Counted from the first letter of the stretch, positions 37,166-47,152 are shown. The stretch: 64,000 nt of DNA from Methanosarcina siciliae T4/M (GCF_000970085.1 NZ_CP009506.1:124001-188000); one strand, 5' to 3'. Translations and numbers: made by a program. Notes: a model not told the origin generated them from the letters alone.

Positions 37166-38146
37166 ATGAAATCAAGAATCGTTTACGGGCCAATTCTTTC
37201 AAGAAGGCTCGGAAGATCTCTCGGGGTCGATGTGATTAAAAACACCGGCTCGAAAAAAAACTGTAACTATGATTGCATTTACTGTCAGCTCGGGCACGTT
37301 GAATCAAAGCTCGGATGTCCTGAAGATGTAAAGGAACCGGTAACTCCGGAAGAAGTCTCAGAAAGCTTCCGGAATTTCCATAAAGACATCGAGGGTCTGG
37401 ACTATGTCACTTTCTCAGGGACATGCGAACCTTCTCTGAACCTTTCTCTGGGGGAGATGATCCGGGATGTCAGGGAGATAGGGGGAATCCCTGTCTGTGT
37501 CATCACGAATTCTTCTCTTGTGGGAAGGGAAGACGTCCGGGAGAATCTGGCTCAGGCGGACCTTGTTGTTGCTACTCTGGTTTCGGGAAATAAAAATACC
37601 TGGAGAAAGATCCATAGACCTGCTCCCGGCATAACCCTGAAGGGAATAATCGAGGGCTTGCGGGAACTTGCAAAAGCAGGGACCGGAAAAAAGCTTGCAC
37701 TTGAGGTCATGTTTCTTGAGAGTGAAACCGGGAAGCCTCTGAACAGTACTGATGAAGAGGTCGGGGGCCTGATAACAACAATCAGGTACATATGCCCTGA
37801 CGAGATTGAAATTCTTACAGTCAGCCGTCCTCCCGCGGAAAAATGGGTAAAACCGGTCTCTGAGGCACGGTTAAGGGAAATTGCGAAGTGCTTTGTTTCG
37901 GAGTTTGGGGACGAAAAAGTAAGGCTGGTTTTAAAAGGAAAAAACAAGAGGGCAAGGGTTTTACACCGGGAGCCGGATGAAGAGGTCTATGCCCTTCTCC
38001 TCAGGAGGCCCTGTACCTTCGAACAGATCTGGCAGGGCCTGAACATGGACCCTGAAAACCTTAGCCCTGTCCTCGAAAAATTGCTTGGTGAAAGCAAAAT
38101 AGAGAAAGTAGACTCGGAAACCGGGGAGTACTACAGAACAAAGTAA
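37166..38146 (+). CDS. Radical SAM protein, COG0731-like Fe-S oxidoreductase
   Basis: 326 residues. The start MKSRIVYGPILSRRLGRSLG and the cluster motif CNYDCIYCQLGHVE (CxxxCxxC) belong to the COG0731-type radical SAM group; FSGTCEPSLNLSLGEMI, ITNSSLVGREDVRE and LEVMFLESE complete the barrel. The last 80 residues (EPDEEVYALLLRRPCTFEQI) look like a winged-helix domain. The substrate is unknown. It follows the zinc-ribbon frame closely and could share its transcript. I use the ATG at 37166, not the longer frame that overlaps the upstream gene. Confidence 0.85.
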   Translation: MKSRIVYGPILSRRLGRSLGVDVIKNTGSKKNCNYDCIYCQLGHVESKLGCPEDVKEPVTPEEVSESFRNFHKDIEGLDYVTFSGTCEPSLNLSLGEMIRDVREIGGIPVCVITNSSLVGREDVRENLAQADLVVATLVSGNKNTWRKIHRPAPGITLKGIIEGLRELAKAGTGKKLALEVMFLESETGKPLNSTDEEVGGLITTIRYICPDEIEILTVSRPPAEKWVKPVSEARLREIAKCFVSEFGDEKVRLVLKGKNKRARVLHREPDEEVYALLLRRPCTFEQIWQGLNMDPENLSPVLEKLLGESKIEKVDSETGEYYRTK

Positions 38147-38420
38147 ATTACGGTAAAGCGGTCCCGGAAATACGGAACAAAATAAATCGCAGGTAAAGTG
38201 GGCTAAGAAAAAAACGAATAAAAGGAAAATGAGATTGGCTGCGGGGAAAGAGCTCGCAGCATTCGGAAGCGGAACCATCGTCAAGTTTCTCTGAGAAAGA
38301 GGAATATCTCAGACTATTTTATTGTAGCCTGTATACTCCTTCCTTATTGTAGCTGTATACTCCTCCTAAATTTCTAAATTTTTTGCCCTCTTTTTTGCTC
38401 AGGTTTCTGCTCCCGGATAC
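38147..38420. other. Convergent intergenic region with hairpin
   Basis: A hairpin gctgcg / cgcagc (38237-38261) may end the radical SAM transcript. A direct repeat ttattgtagc(c)tgtatactcct occurs twice between 38318 and 38368. No gene is visible. Confidence 0.5.
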
Positions 38421-38927
38421 TTATTCTTCATCATCGGGAGGGAGCCTCTTTGCCAGCTCGGCATCAAGTGCTGACAGAGCATCTTTGTTTTCCCCGACAA
38501 TTTTCAGCTTATCAATTATCTCGTTGTCGTTTTCTTCTTCTTCGACCTGCTCTTCGACATACCACTGCAGGAAGGAAGCCGTTGTTTCATCTTTTTCCGA
38601 AAGGGCAAGCTCTACCAGGTCATTGATTGAGCGGGTAATGAACTGCTCATGTTGCAGGGTCTTCTGGAACATTTCCATCGGTGTCCCGAACTCCATGGGT
38701 GGCTCCTTAATTTCCTTTAATCTGACCCTTCTCCCCTGCATGTTGACATAATTAAAGATCTTCATTCCGTGAATGGTCTCTTCTTTGACCTGTACCTTAA
38801 ACCAGTGGGCAAACCCGGGCAGTCCGATAGACGAGCTGTATGCCGCCATGGAAAGGTAAAGGTAAGAAGAGTACAGTTCCCTGTTAATCTGTTCATTCAG
38901 CGCTTCTTCCATCTTTTCGTTCAGCAT
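38421..38927 (-). CDS. Ferritin
   Basis: Non-haem iron-storage protein of 168 residues. Four-helix ferritin fold with the ferroxidase ligands visible in NEQINRELYSSYLYLSMAAY (Glu near 17), VKEETIHGMKIFNYV (ExxH) and QWYVEEQVEEEEN (ExxxE). It is of the bacterial FtnA type, without the haem-binding Met of bacterioferritin. It lies 54 bases downstream of a universal stress protein gene in the same direction, so a joint stress response is plausible. Confidence 0.93.
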   Translation of the reverse strand: MLNEKMEEALNEQINRELYSSYLYLSMAAYSSSIGLPGFAHWFKVQVKEETIHGMKIFNYVNMQGRRVRLKEIKEPPMEFGTPMEMFQKTLQHEQFITRSINDLVELALSEKDETTASFLQWYVEEQVEEEENDNEIIDKLKIVGENKDALSALDAELAKRLPPDDEE

Positions 38928-38981
38928 TATTTCCCCTCACTTTGTTGAATCCGATCTGATTTTTCCCGTAAAATCCCGATT

Positions 38982-39434
38982 TTACGGTCTTTTCCAGTGT
39001 ACGACAAGTACCGGGACTTTTGAGTTCCTGATCACTTTTTCGGATATGCTGCCTATCAGGAAGCGTTCGACTTTGCTTTTTCCAAGCGAGCCAATGATAA
39101 TCAGGTCCATTCCGTTCTTTTCTGCAAAATTGACAATTTCTTCTGCGGGATGTCCTTCGAGAAGGACGGATTCTACCTGCAAGTCAGTATCTTTTGCAGC
39201 TTTTTCCATATAAGAAACGGCTTCTTCTCCCAGTTCCCTGAACCGGGTATACATTGCCTCTTCCCACTCCAGATCTTCAGGAACCGAAGAATAAATCGAT
39301 CTGTCGATAACATAGACAGCATAAATTTTCGCTCCGCTCAGGTGAGCAAGCTCAAGCGCGGCATCTGCAGCTTTTCTGGCACTTTCGGAGTCATCGGTTG
39401 CAAGCAGAATTTTTCTATAGAGTTTGCTCTTCAT
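38982..39434 (-). CDS. Universal stress protein (UspA family)
   Basis: 150 residues with the UspA fold: KILLATDDSESARKAADAAL at the N-terminus and the ATP-binding end motif IIGSLGKSKVERFLIGSISE, then KVIRNSKVPVLVV. The G-x2-G-x9-G-S pattern is kept, so it probably binds ATP. It precedes the ferritin gene. The exact stress is unknown. Confidence 0.93.
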   Translation of the reverse strand: MKSKLYRKILLATDDSESARKAADAALELAHLSGAKIYAVYVIDRSIYSSVPEDLEWEEAMYTRFRELGEEAVSYMEKAAKDTDLQVESVLLEGHPAEEIVNFAEKNGMDLIIIGSLGKSKVERFLIGSISEKVIRNSKVPVLVVHWKRP

Positions 39435-39586
39435 AATCTAACCCCCGGAATATTATCCCATATCTGAATATCCGTATGTTTATATTAATAATTTTCACCG
39501 AATAAGTTTCCAGGGAATGGAAAGCCTGTCGATAACGGCAAAAGGCATATACTTGTCAATACAATTAATAAAGAGGAGGATAGACT

Positions 39587-40552
39587 TTGGGAAAACAGAG
39601 GATCAAGCCAATCCGGATATTGTTTTTGATGTCTATTATCTTCCTTTTTGCTTCTGGAAGCGGTTGCGTTCGGAGCTTTGAAGAGGGAAGCTACTACAAC
39701 ATCAAAGATATGGATATCTCAGCAGACCGTGCCGGGACTTCTTTTGTAGACCTTAATGTTACCACATATGTAGAAAAATATCAGGGGGATACGGAGAAAA
39801 ATTCCTCTCTTCTTTTGAAAGTTTACAGCAGGGAAAGCGGGCTGCTTGAAACACAGGAAAGAATTGAATTGGGGGCGCTGGAAAAAGGGGAAACAAAAGC
39901 CGTAAGCCAGAGTCTGAACCTGCCAAAGACCGGAGGCTATAATATACGTTCCGTTCTCTTCGAAGGGGATACCCAGAAGGGCATCGGAGAAATCGATGTC
40001 TACAACCTTGATTTTCTGCCTGCGGATGTGCAGGACATAGGGCTTGAAATTTCCGAAATGGATTTCAGGGTCAGGAAAGTGGAAGACAGAAAAGTCCTCA
40101 TTGAAAGTGACATCTATCTGACAAACGAGGGAAAGAAAACCAGTCAGGATCTCCGTATGCTTGTCAAGGTCCGGGAACTGGACGCGGGGCTACTTGCCGA
40201 TAAGGTCTGGACCCTGACGGGAGAGATCAAGCCCGAAACAACAGTTATCCGGAGTGTTAACCTGACCATGCCTGACCAGTACAACTACGCTGTCGAAGTG
40301 CTGATCTGGAACAATGATACCATTGTAAGGCGCGGGGAAGATTATATCCAGCTTAACCCGAAAGTTGAGGTTAAAGATAAAACTTCCACGGAAACAAAGA
40401 AGATTCAGACCAGTGAGTTTGAAAACGTGGATGATTATGAAATGATCCCTGAAGAGAAATATGCCGAAGAAGGAGCAACTCCCGGGTTTAGCCTTTTCCT
40501 GGCAGCAGTCCTGCTCTGTTCGGCAGCGGTTCTAAGGAGGCGGTTTGGATGA
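39587..40552 (+). CDS. Surface protein with PGF-CTERM-type sorting signal
   Basis: 321 residues: an N-terminal signal segment (RILFLMSIIFLFASGSGC), a beta-rich extracellular part with several N-glycosylation sequons, and the C-terminus TPGFSLFLAAVLLCSAAVLR, then RRFG, the tripartite PGF-CTERM signal of archaeal surface proteins handled by archaeosortase. The Cys after the signal could be lipidated, but the lipobox is poor. The start is a TTG at 39587 with gaggagg seven bases upstream. It overlaps the next gene by four bases. Role unknown, perhaps envelope structure or export. Confidence 0.78.
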   Translation: MGKQRIKPIRILFLMSIIFLFASGSGCVRSFEEGSYYNIKDMDISADRAGTSFVDLNVTTYVEKYQGDTEKNSSLLLKVYSRESGLLETQERIELGALEKGETKAVSQSLNLPKTGGYNIRSVLFEGDTQKGIGEIDVYNLDFLPADVQDIGLEISEMDFRVRKVEDRKVLIESDIYLTNEGKKTSQDLRMLVKVRELDAGLLADKVWTLTGEIKPETTVIRSVNLTMPDQYNYAVEVLIWNNDTIVRRGEDYIQLNPKVEVKDKTSTETKKIQTSEFENVDDYEMIPEEKYAEEGATPGFSLFLAAVLLCSAAVLRRRFG

Positions 40553-40806
40553 GTGAAACAGAAGAGCTCAGCCCAGAGACAAAAGAGGCAAAAACTTCAG
40601 ATCTCAGGGATAACTTCAATAAAGGAGTTTTTGTGATTGCCATGCTGCTTCTGCTTGTGGCGACCTTCCAGCTCTATTTTTCAATAGAGCGAGTAATCGA
40701 GATCTGGTTTGAGTATGAGTATATCCCCATTTTCAGGGCCGTATACAATTTCATAGTCCTGCTTGCAAGCCTGTACGTTCTCAGGCTGTACATAGTACAG
40801 CGCTGA
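40549..40806 (+). CDS. Small two-helix membrane protein paired with the PGF-CTERM protein
   Basis: 85 residues: an acidic N-terminus (MSETEELSPETKEAKTSDLR), then hydrophobic segments at about 27-45 and 62-80. The ATG overlaps the stop of the surface protein gene (ATGA), so the two are coupled and likely form a membrane-surface pair. I do not recognise the family. Confidence 0.78.
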   Translation: MSETEELSPETKEAKTSDLRDNFNKGVFVIAMLLLLVATFQLYFSIERVIEIWFEYEYIPIFRAVYNFIVLLASLYVLRLYIVQR

Positions 40807-40976
40807 AATGAAATGTAAAATTTGTTGAAATAGTTAAAAACAGCCCTGAAATATAAAAGAAAGACGAAAAAGACGAAATAGACGAAAATATACAGGTAAA
40901 TCAGTTGAAAATCTCTCAATCTCTGAAAAAAGGAATTTGAAGAGCCGAAACCCTTGATTTGAGGAGACCTTAAATA

Positions 40977-41636
40977 TCAGGCCTCTTCAATAAGCTTTTT
41001 TACGGTTTCAAGCACAAGAACCGCGTCCTGTCTTTTTACATCAACTTCGCTGCTAAGGCAAAAATCAAGAAGCTGCTTTCTTTTTTCTTCCGGGATCAGC
41101 CCTTTTTTTGCCCCTTCCTTTGTAAGCCCGAGATAGCTCCGGTCAGGGTAGTAAGTGTTGATCGCAAGATCCAGAAGGGCGTCTTGTTCTTTTTCGCTTA
41201 CAATTCCGGTATCGAGAGCAGCTTTAAGGGTTTCCCTGATGTTTACTAGGGGCACGGAGATGGGTTCGAAGGTATCAGGGTTGGTGCTTACAGCCACCTC
41301 GTCATCGGACTCGATAATCCCGTCCCTGTACCATTCATAGACCTTTCCAACGCCTACCATGCCGTGTGTATCCAGTTCAGAAGCCCTGAGGGCTCCCATG
41401 CTGGCTCCGCCGACAACTCTCACTCCTGCATTAAGGGCAGACAAGATCTCCCTGTGCCCTACTGCAGCCCGGTCAAAGAAGATCCCGTCTATAATCCCTA
41501 TGACGTTATACCCCTGCCGGACGAATTTTTCCAGCTGGAACCTGCGTATTGGGGGCTGGTAGTTTGCCCTGAGGATTTTTTTTGCATCCTCATGGCTGAT
41601 GCTGTTACCGGTAAAGATAACTGCTCTTGCTTTCAT
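40977..41636 (-). CDS. tfuA: TfuA-like protein (McrA thioamidation partner)
   Basis: 219 residues of the TfuA family, starting MKARAVIFTGNSISHEDAKK with the core GIIDGIFFDRAAVGHREILS and GVRVVGGASMGALRASELD. In Methanosarcina the TfuA-YcaO pair converts a glycine of methyl-CoM reductase to thioglycine; TfuA is thought to deliver sulfur or to allosterically help YcaO. The ATG at 41636 overlaps the ycaO stop (ATGA). A GTG four codons upstream is an alternative start. Confidence 0.92.
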   Translation of the reverse strand: MKARAVIFTGNSISHEDAKKILRANYQPPIRRFQLEKFVRQGYNVIGIIDGIFFDRAAVGHREILSALNAGVRVVGGASMGALRASELDTHGMVGVGKVYEWYRDGIIESDDEVAVSTNPDTFEPISVPLVNIRETLKAALDTGIVSEKEQDALLDLAINTYYPDRSYLGLTKEGAKKGLIPEEKRKQLLDFCLSSEVDVKRQDAVLVLETVKKLIEEA

Positions 41637-42907
41637 CTTCTTTTCCACGGCTTATCGTTTTTGTCTCTTATAATTTCTTTCTTCTTTCCGGCAGTGATTC
41701 TTTGTCCTTTGCGGTCGCGGTCGATAGTGAAGAGTTCAAAGCCCGGAATGATTACCCTGACTACAGGTACTGCGACTTCCTCTCTTGAGAGGTCGGCAAC
41801 AATCACCTTTTCGGCAAGCCCCTTCAGCTGTCCAAGTATTATATCGATGTTTTCTGCCGGGCTCTTTCCGGAGAGATCCTTCACTTCGGAAAGGGAGATT
41901 TTTTCTCCTTCTTCGAACCAGAACCAGTTCAGGCGTTTCATGCGGTCGTATCCCACACTTCGGATAAAGCCTTCCCTGTCCGTGTCTTCCCTTGCGCCCT
42001 GAATCTGGACTACTCTTGACTGTGCGGCTTCGGTTATTGCTCTTGAAATTGCGATTTCGGGTTTAAGGTGGGAACCTGCTCCCATGACCAGAAGAGCCGG
42101 GTCTTTTAATTTAACGTCATCAGTTGCTGCAATTATTGTGGGAATCCCGGTGTCGGTCGGGACAAGCCAGATTTTGAGGTCTATTCCGGCATCTTTGAAT
42201 TTCCGGGCAAGCTCGTACAGGTAGCCGTCCTCTTCAGTCAGCACGATTTCTTTCCCAAGGTTCCGGGTAAACTGGGCCGTGCTGATTGCGTCCCTTTCTA
42301 TAACCTCAAGCAGCCCGTGCAGGATTGCTTCCTCAAGCACGTTTCCGGAAGCCAGTCCGTTGGTATTGCTCAGGAAAAGTTTCTGGCACTGCCCGGGAGC
42401 GTCATAAGGGTGGTAAACCGCATTTGCACTTACGAAGACCTCTTCTCCGTTCATCAAATCATATGCTCCAACCCACTCTATAAGGGATCCGGGGTTAAAG
42501 GGCTGGGACAGGAGGAGAGAGTTAGGGTCAAGCACGCTGCAGTTTTCTTTTGCACTGGCATAGGACTCCACAAGGGCCGGGGCAGAGATGCTACCTTCTA
42601 TATTTGCGTTCACGCCCGGCCTTTCTGCCAGGCAGCGCTCAAAACTCTCCATTATTGCCGAAATCCGGGCCCGCTGTTCGGTTGAGCCCTTGCCTGAGTA
42701 GATGCTGATCGCTCCCGGAGCGGCACTGGGACGGATTGCCGAGAAGATCGGAATTCCGAGCCTGTCCAGGTTTGTTATATCTGCAATTCGGGTTACACCT
42801 ATCCTTTTTATCTGATCTTTAGTGTTTTCAAGGGTTGTGGCTTCGTCATACACGCGCTGGGTGCCTTCGAGGTATGAGAGTGACCTATCAATTTTTATCT
42901 CGGGCAT
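41633..42907 (-). CDS. ycaO: YcaO-family protein (McrA thioglycine formation)
   Basis: YcaO enzymes phosphorylate a peptide backbone amide with ATP; with TfuA this one should install thioglycine in McrA. The 424 residues show the ATP-site elements: GKGSTEQRARISAIMESFER near residue 75, NTNGLASGNVLEEAILHGLL, EVIERDA near 205 and GAGSHLKPEIAISRAITEAA. I start at MPEIKIDRSL (42907) with agaagg upstream; an in-frame ATG six codons earlier is possible. Seven 10-base repeats lie upstream. Confidence 0.92.
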   Translation of the reverse strand: MPEIKIDRSLSYLEGTQRVYDEATTLENTKDQIKRIGVTRIADITNLDRLGIPIFSAIRPSAAPGAISIYSGKGSTEQRARISAIMESFERCLAERPGVNANIEGSISAPALVESYASAKENCSVLDPNSLLLSQPFNPGSLIEWVGAYDLMNGEEVFVSANAVYHPYDAPGQCQKLFLSNTNGLASGNVLEEAILHGLLEVIERDAISTAQFTRNLGKEIVLTEEDGYLYELARKFKDAGIDLKIWLVPTDTGIPTIIAATDDVKLKDPALLVMGAGSHLKPEIAISRAITEAAQSRVVQIQGAREDTDREGFIRSVGYDRMKRLNWFWFEEGEKISLSEVKDLSGKSPAENIDIILGQLKGLAEKVIVADLSREEVAVPVVRVIIPGFELFTIDRDRKGQRITAGKKKEIIRDKNDKPWKRR

Positions 42908-43026
42908 AGTTAGAAACCTTCTCATCTCTTGTTATATATTTTGTGATTTTTCGGGAATTTTAGGCCCTTTAACAGGGACGTTCACAATTTTCCTGTTCAG
43001 GATTTTTTGGTAAGTAAATATCAAAC

Positions 43027-43096
43027 GGAATACAGCGGAATACAATGGAATACAACGGAATACAACGGAATACAAAGAAATACAACGGAACACAAG
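43027..43096. repeat. 10-base tandem repeat, seven copies, upstream of ycaO
   Basis: Seven copies of ggaatacaac with small changes, without spacers, between the divergent ycaO and DUF2892-like genes. Confidence 0.92.
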
Positions 43097-43178
43097 CAGA
43101 ACAACGCTATATATTGCGAGGTTCTATAAGTATGTAAGAAGGCTTATATGGGGGTTTTGTCCGACGAATCTCAAGAAA

Positions 43179-43391
43179 TTGTTTCTGGAAGAAAATGTGG
43201 GCGGTTTTGATCTGGTACTCCGGGCCCTGTTAGGGACACTTGGAATTACTGCTCTGGCAACGAATCTTATAAAAAGTTCTCCTTTGAAATGGATTGTTGC
43301 ACTGATAGCTTTTACGGGACTCTACAGTTCGATCCTGAGACATTGCACTCCATACGCTTTTCTCGGGATCAATACTGCAAGGAAAAAATAA
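43179..43391 (+). CDS. DUF2892-like small membrane protein
   Basis: About 70 residues with two hydrophobic segments. The pattern NVGGFDLVLRALLGTLGITA, then ALIAFTGLYSSILRHCTPYAFLG, fits the DUF2892 (YgaP-like) family, where a GxxxR start and a CPxYxxLG-type end are usual. The start codon is uncertain: a TTG at 43179 or a GTG seven codons on would both work, and the frame is open further upstream. Role unknown. Confidence 0.7.
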   Translation: MFLEENVGGFDLVLRALLGTLGITALATNLIKSSPLKWIVALIAFTGLYSSILRHCTPYAFLGINTARKK

Positions 43392-43745
43392 CAACAGAGT
43401 TGGGGGTAACAAATAGAATACGGGAGTGAATCTTTGCCGGCAGTTCATTGGAAAAATCAGTTCTCTGTTTCTTTTTTCAACAAATATTTCTCTTGAAAAT
43501 CAGACTGTTAAGTCCCGGCTGATTTTTTTCTTTGGATTCTGCCTGATCTTTCCCTGAATCCTTCCTCATTTTCCCGGTTTCGGGACAATGTCCGGCAATT
43601 GCTATTTATTTTGTAGTTTTACAGAAGTATAACGTGATGTTTTCTTTCTTATTCAATGAAGAAATCATTTTTTTATCATAGTACTTTATATATGTCTAAT
43701 AATATTGTTTATATATATCAAAAATATATCAAAAAGATGAGGTAA
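43392..43745. promoter_or_regulatory. Upstream region of the small zinc-finger gene
   Basis: About 350 bases without a gene. Strong AT-rich TATA candidates (ctttatatatg at 43684-43694, and gtttatatatat at 43708-43719) precede the next start. Confidence 0.5.
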
Positions 43746-43982
43746 ATGAAAGTGACTACAAGCTGTGAAATCAGATGTACACAGTGTAGAAAATGGTTCC
43801 GCTCACAAATTGTTCAATTTGAAGATGCAGAAACGTTTCTGCACACGGTAATATACAAAAATTCGGAAATATGCCCCTACTGTGACACAATGGTTTCTCA
43901 CGACAAAGAAATCATGAGATTTATAGAAAAAGATAGTACGGGTAAAGTCATTAAAGAAACCAGATGCATACATAATTTCTAA
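43746..43982 (+). CDS. Small zinc-binding protein
   Basis: 78 residues with two CxxC knuckles, CEIRCTQCRKWF near the N-terminus and CPYCDTMVSHD near residue 43, which should bind one zinc. The rest is polar and there is no membrane segment. A gatgaggta site precedes the ATG. I know no function; such small ribbons often bind nucleic acid or partner proteins. Confidence 0.8.
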   Translation: MKVTTSCEIRCTQCRKWFRSQIVQFEDAETFLHTVIYKNSEICPYCDTMVSHDKEIMRFIEKDSTGKVIKETRCIHNF

Positions 43983-44331
43983 TCACTCTTTCTATTTCCA
44001 TTTCCTGAGCCTTCAAACTCACGGAGTTTCCGATTAAAGGGTTTCTTTTCGGGTTCCGGGAAAAAGTCTTTTCCAACCTGTGGATACTCGCCAAAAGAAA
44101 CGACCTCCTGTTTTATCCCTATAATGACGTTGTACGGCTTGAATAAAAAATCATGAATAAAAAGAGTAAAAAATGTAGGAATTGAAGGCAAAACGTATAT
44201 CTATCCTTCGTGAGACTGTACAATTTTGATATTTTTGTATTTTGATCTGCCTTTATAAACTCTCTTGTCTTTCTTTTTTCCTTCTAAGGTGGTAAGGTAA
44301 GTTTATTACATGTGGGCATATATGTTATAAT

Positions 44332-44487
44332 ATGTCGGTATTGCTTGGAGACTTTGGATCAATTAGTTACATTCCTGCATATGTGGCTTTCTGGTCTACC
44401 GTCTTCATCGGGACCGTTTGCTTCATTATGCTCTATTTTTTGATATACATCGTGCATCGGGGTATTAAGAGTAAACAAAGTTACTGA
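44332..44487 (+). CDS. 51-residue single-helix membrane protein (tentative)
   Basis: Short frame MSVLLGDFGSISYIPAYVAF, then WSTVFIGTVCFIMLYFLIYI and a basic tail (HRGIKSKQSY). One long helix spans about residues 15-41 and the tail follows the positive-inside rule. A TATA-like gcatatatgttataatatg lies right in front, so it could be leaderless; no ribosome-binding site is seen. It is 170 bases upstream of the metal ATPase. It is real by composition but unproven. Confidence 0.45.
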   Translation: MSVLLGDFGSISYIPAYVAFWSTVFIGTVCFIMLYFLIYIVHRGIKSKQSY

Positions 44488-44658
44488 AGTTTTCTTCTTT
44501 TTCTTTCCATTTTTTCTTTCTCTTATTTTATTTTCTTTCACTATTCGTAATTTTTTTAAGTCTGTTCTGTCTGATGTGGGACGTTTGATTCCCTTATTTT
44601 CAAATATATTAAGAGTTATAATATTTAACAAAATTAAAATCAGGGGGTATCTGGGTAT

Positions 44659-46944
44659 ATGCAGGCTGAAAACGGAGGGATTGACACTACAAGTTCTACC
44701 GTTCAGGTAAATGAACAATCTCCTCACGATAAAAAACATAACTCTGGAATGGAAATGCCCAAAAATTCCCACGAGTTGCACGAAGATAACGGGCATAAAT
44801 CGGCTGGAAATATGCTGCATGAGGACCATCAGGAAGGGCAAGCAGGGCACGAGGAAAAGATAACTCAAACCCATGATCAGAACGCTGAGATGAACCCTCA
44901 GGGTCATGACCAGCATGAAGGAATGCAACATGAGGGGCATGAAATGGGGGGCAAAGGTCACGGCAAAGGTCATGGCGATCACCATGCTCATATGCTTGCA
45001 GATTTCAGAAAAAGATTCATCGTTTCTTTTATACTGACCTTCCCGGTTTTGCTGCTCTCTCCCATGATTCAGGGCTTTTTTGGTTTTGAGTTTCGCGTTC
45101 CAGGCGCGGATATTCTTACCTTTTTGCTTTCCACTGTCGTTTATTTCTACGGCGGCTATCCGTTTCTCAAAGGGCTCAAAGACGAGCTTGCAGAGAAAGC
45201 TCCGGGAATGATGACCCTTATAGCCGTTGCTATCAGCGTGGCTTATTTTTACAGTTCTGCGGTGGTATTCGGGCTTCCAGGTGGCGTTTTTTTTTGGGAA
45301 CTCGTAACCCTTATCGATGTAATGCTGCTCGGGCACTGGCTGGAGATGCGCTCGGTAATGGGGGCTTCAAGAGCCCTTGAAGAGCTTGTAAAAATCATGC
45401 CCTCTATTGCTCACCTGAAGAAAAACGGCGAAACTGTTGACGTGGGAGTTGACCGGTTAAAAATAGGGGACAGGGTTCTGGTCAAGCCCGGGGAAAAGAT
45501 TCCTGTTGACGGGATTGTTACGGAAGGGACGAGCAGCGTCAATGAATCAATGCTCACAGGGGAATCAAGACCTGTCACGAAAAAGCCGGGAACTGAGGTC
45601 ATAGGCGGTTCGATTAACGGAGAGGCGGCTTTTGTCGTGGAGGTAAAAAAAACGGGCAAGGACACCTATCTTAACCAGGTTGTCGAACTCGTCAGAACAG
45701 CCCAGGAAAGCAAATCAAAGACTCAGGACCTGGCGAACAGGGCTGCAATGTACCTGACGATCATAGCCCTGACTGTGGGCGCGCTCACCTTTCTCCTCTG
45801 GATTTTCTTCGGGCATGAAGTTGTCTTTGCCCTGGAGAGAGCGGTAACCGTAATGGTTATCACCTGCCCGCATGCCCTCGGGCTTGCGATCCCGCTCGTG
45901 GTTGCAGTTTCAACGTCCCTGGCGGCAAAGTCCGGGCTTCTCATCAGGGACCGGCAGGCATTTGAAAAAGCCCGGAGCCTTGAGGCTGTAATTTTTGATA
46001 AAACCGGAACCCTCACTGAAGGCAGATTTGGGGTAACCGATGTAGTTTTGCTCTCAGGAGATGTCGATAAAATTAACGACAAAGAGGTCCTCAGCCTTGC
46101 AGCTTCTCTTGAAGCAAGTTCGGAACACCCGATCGCAAGGGGAATTCTTGAAAGTGCCAGGGAAGAAGGGATAGAGCCTTTACCGGTTGAAAAGTTCAGT
46201 TCCATTCCCGGAAAAGGAATCGAGGGCACAATAGAAGGCAGGAAATTCCTTGTTGTAAGCCCGGGCTACCTTGAAGAAAAAGGAATTCTCCTGAATAACG
46301 GGAGAATCGAATCTGAGAAAATAGAAGAAATTAAGGAGCAGGGAAAAACCGTTGTATTTCTACTTGAAGGAGATACGGTGCTTGGAGCCCTTGCCCTTGC
46401 CGACATTGTCCGGAAAGAGTCAAGGGAAGCAATTTCAAAGCTCAAAGGAATGGGTATAAAATGCCTGATGCTTACCGGGGACAACCGCTATGTTGCTGCC
46501 TGGGTGTCTAAGGAACTGGAGCTTGACGACTACTTTGCAGAAGTCCTCCCGCACGAAAAGGCTGCAAAGGTCAAGGAAGTCCAGAAGCAGTACATTACCG
46601 GCATGGTCGGAGATGGGGTCAATGACGCCCCTGCCCTTGCCCAGGCTGATGTGGGCATAGCCATCGGAGCAGGCACGGATGTTGCAATCGAAACCGCTGA
46701 TGTCGTACTGGTGAAAAACGATCCGGGAGATGTGCTGTACATTATTGAGCTTTCCAGAAAAACTTACTCCAAGATGTACCAGAACCTGCTCTGGGCAACC
46801 GGGTATAATGTATTTGCAATTCCGCTTGCAGCGGGGGTACTCTACGGATGCGGCATCTTATTGAGCCCTGCCATAGGGGCGGTTCTCATGAGCCTTAGTA
46901 CCGTGATCGTGGCTATAAATGCAAGAGCTTTAGATATGGGGTGA
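44659..46944 (+). CDS. copB: P1B-type heavy-metal ATPase, CopB-like
   Basis: Exports a metal cation, most likely copper, across the membrane. The 761 residues begin with a His/Met-rich tail of about 110 residues ([14 protein letters not shown] at its end). Membrane segments follow, with CPH in [15 protein letters not shown] (the P1B-3 ion motif), TGES in the actuator domain, DKTGT as phosphorylation site, SSEHPIA, and [18 protein letters not shown]. An aggggg site precedes the ATG. A 35-residue membrane peptide follows after four bases. Confidence 0.92.
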   Translation: MQAENGGIDTTSSTVQVNEQSPHDKKHNSGMEMPKNSHELHEDNGHKSAGNMLHEDHQEGQAGHEEKITQTHDQNAEMNPQGHDQHEGMQHEGHEMGGKGHGKGHGDHHAHMLADFRKRFIVSFILTFPVLLLSPMIQGFFGFEFRVPGADILTFLLSTVVYFYGGYPFLKGLKDELAEKAPGMMTLIAVAISVAYFYSSAVVFGLPGGVFFWELVTLIDVMLLGHWLEMRSVMGASRALEELVKIMPSIAHLKKNGETVDVGVDRLKIGDRVLVKPGEKIPVDGIVTEGTSSVNESMLTGESRPVTKKPGTEVIGGSINGEAAFVVEVKKTGKDTYLNQVVELVRTAQESKSKTQDLANRAAMYLTIIALTVGALTFLLWIFFGHEVVFALERAVTVMVITCPHALGLAIPLVVAVSTSLAAKSGLLIRDRQAFEKARSLEAVIFDKTGTLTEGRFGVTDVVLLSGDVDKINDKEVLSLAASLEASSEHPIARGILESAREEGIEPLPVEKFSSIPGKGIEGTIEGRKFLVVSPGYLEEKGILLNNGRIESEKIEEIKEQGKTVVFLLEGDTVLGALALADIVRKESREAISKLKGMGIKCLMLTGDNRYVAAWVSKELELDDYFAEVLPHEKAAKVKEVQKQYITGMVGDGVNDAPALAQADVGIAIGAGTDVAIETADVVLVKNDPGDVLYIIELSRKTYSKMYQNLLWATGYNVFAIPLAAGVLYGCGILLSPAIGAVLMSLSTVIVAINARALDMG

Positions 46945-46948
46945 TTTA

Positions 46949-47056
46949 ATGTTCGGAATAATTCGCGGTTTGATGAAGATACTGGCTCTGGCAGCAATGG
47001 TTTCTGCAGGAGTCAAATTCATCTCAAAGCATGTAAGGGGAAAAAGAAGAAAATAA
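46949..47056 (+). CDS. 35-residue membrane peptide after copB
   Basis: MFGIIRGLMKILALAAMVSA, then GVKFISKHVRGKRRK: one short hydrophobic helix followed by a strongly basic tail. It starts four bases after the copB stop, with copB's own gggg sequence as a possible ribosome-binding site, so translation would be coupled. Small helpers of this kind exist for some P-type ATPases; a role for this one is inferred. Confidence 0.55.
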   Translation: MFGIIRGLMKILALAAMVSAGVKFISKHVRGKRRK

Positions 47057-47152
47057 TAAGTAGTGAACAAAAAACCTGATAATCTTGGCTGATTATTTTG
47101 GCTGATTATTTTAACAGATAAACTCAGGTATGATTTAAAAGGGGGTTAAAGC

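Noticed and set aside
43979..44191. 70-codon minus-strand frame next to the small zinc protein
   Set aside because: It overlaps the zinc protein stop, lacks a ribosome-binding site and has no similarity I know; composition is like non-coding DNA.
44359..45336. 325-codon minus-strand frame overlapping copB
   Set aside because: It is antisense to the His-rich part and first helices of the ATPase, whose codons give the mirrored His/Met runs; the sense gene is certain.
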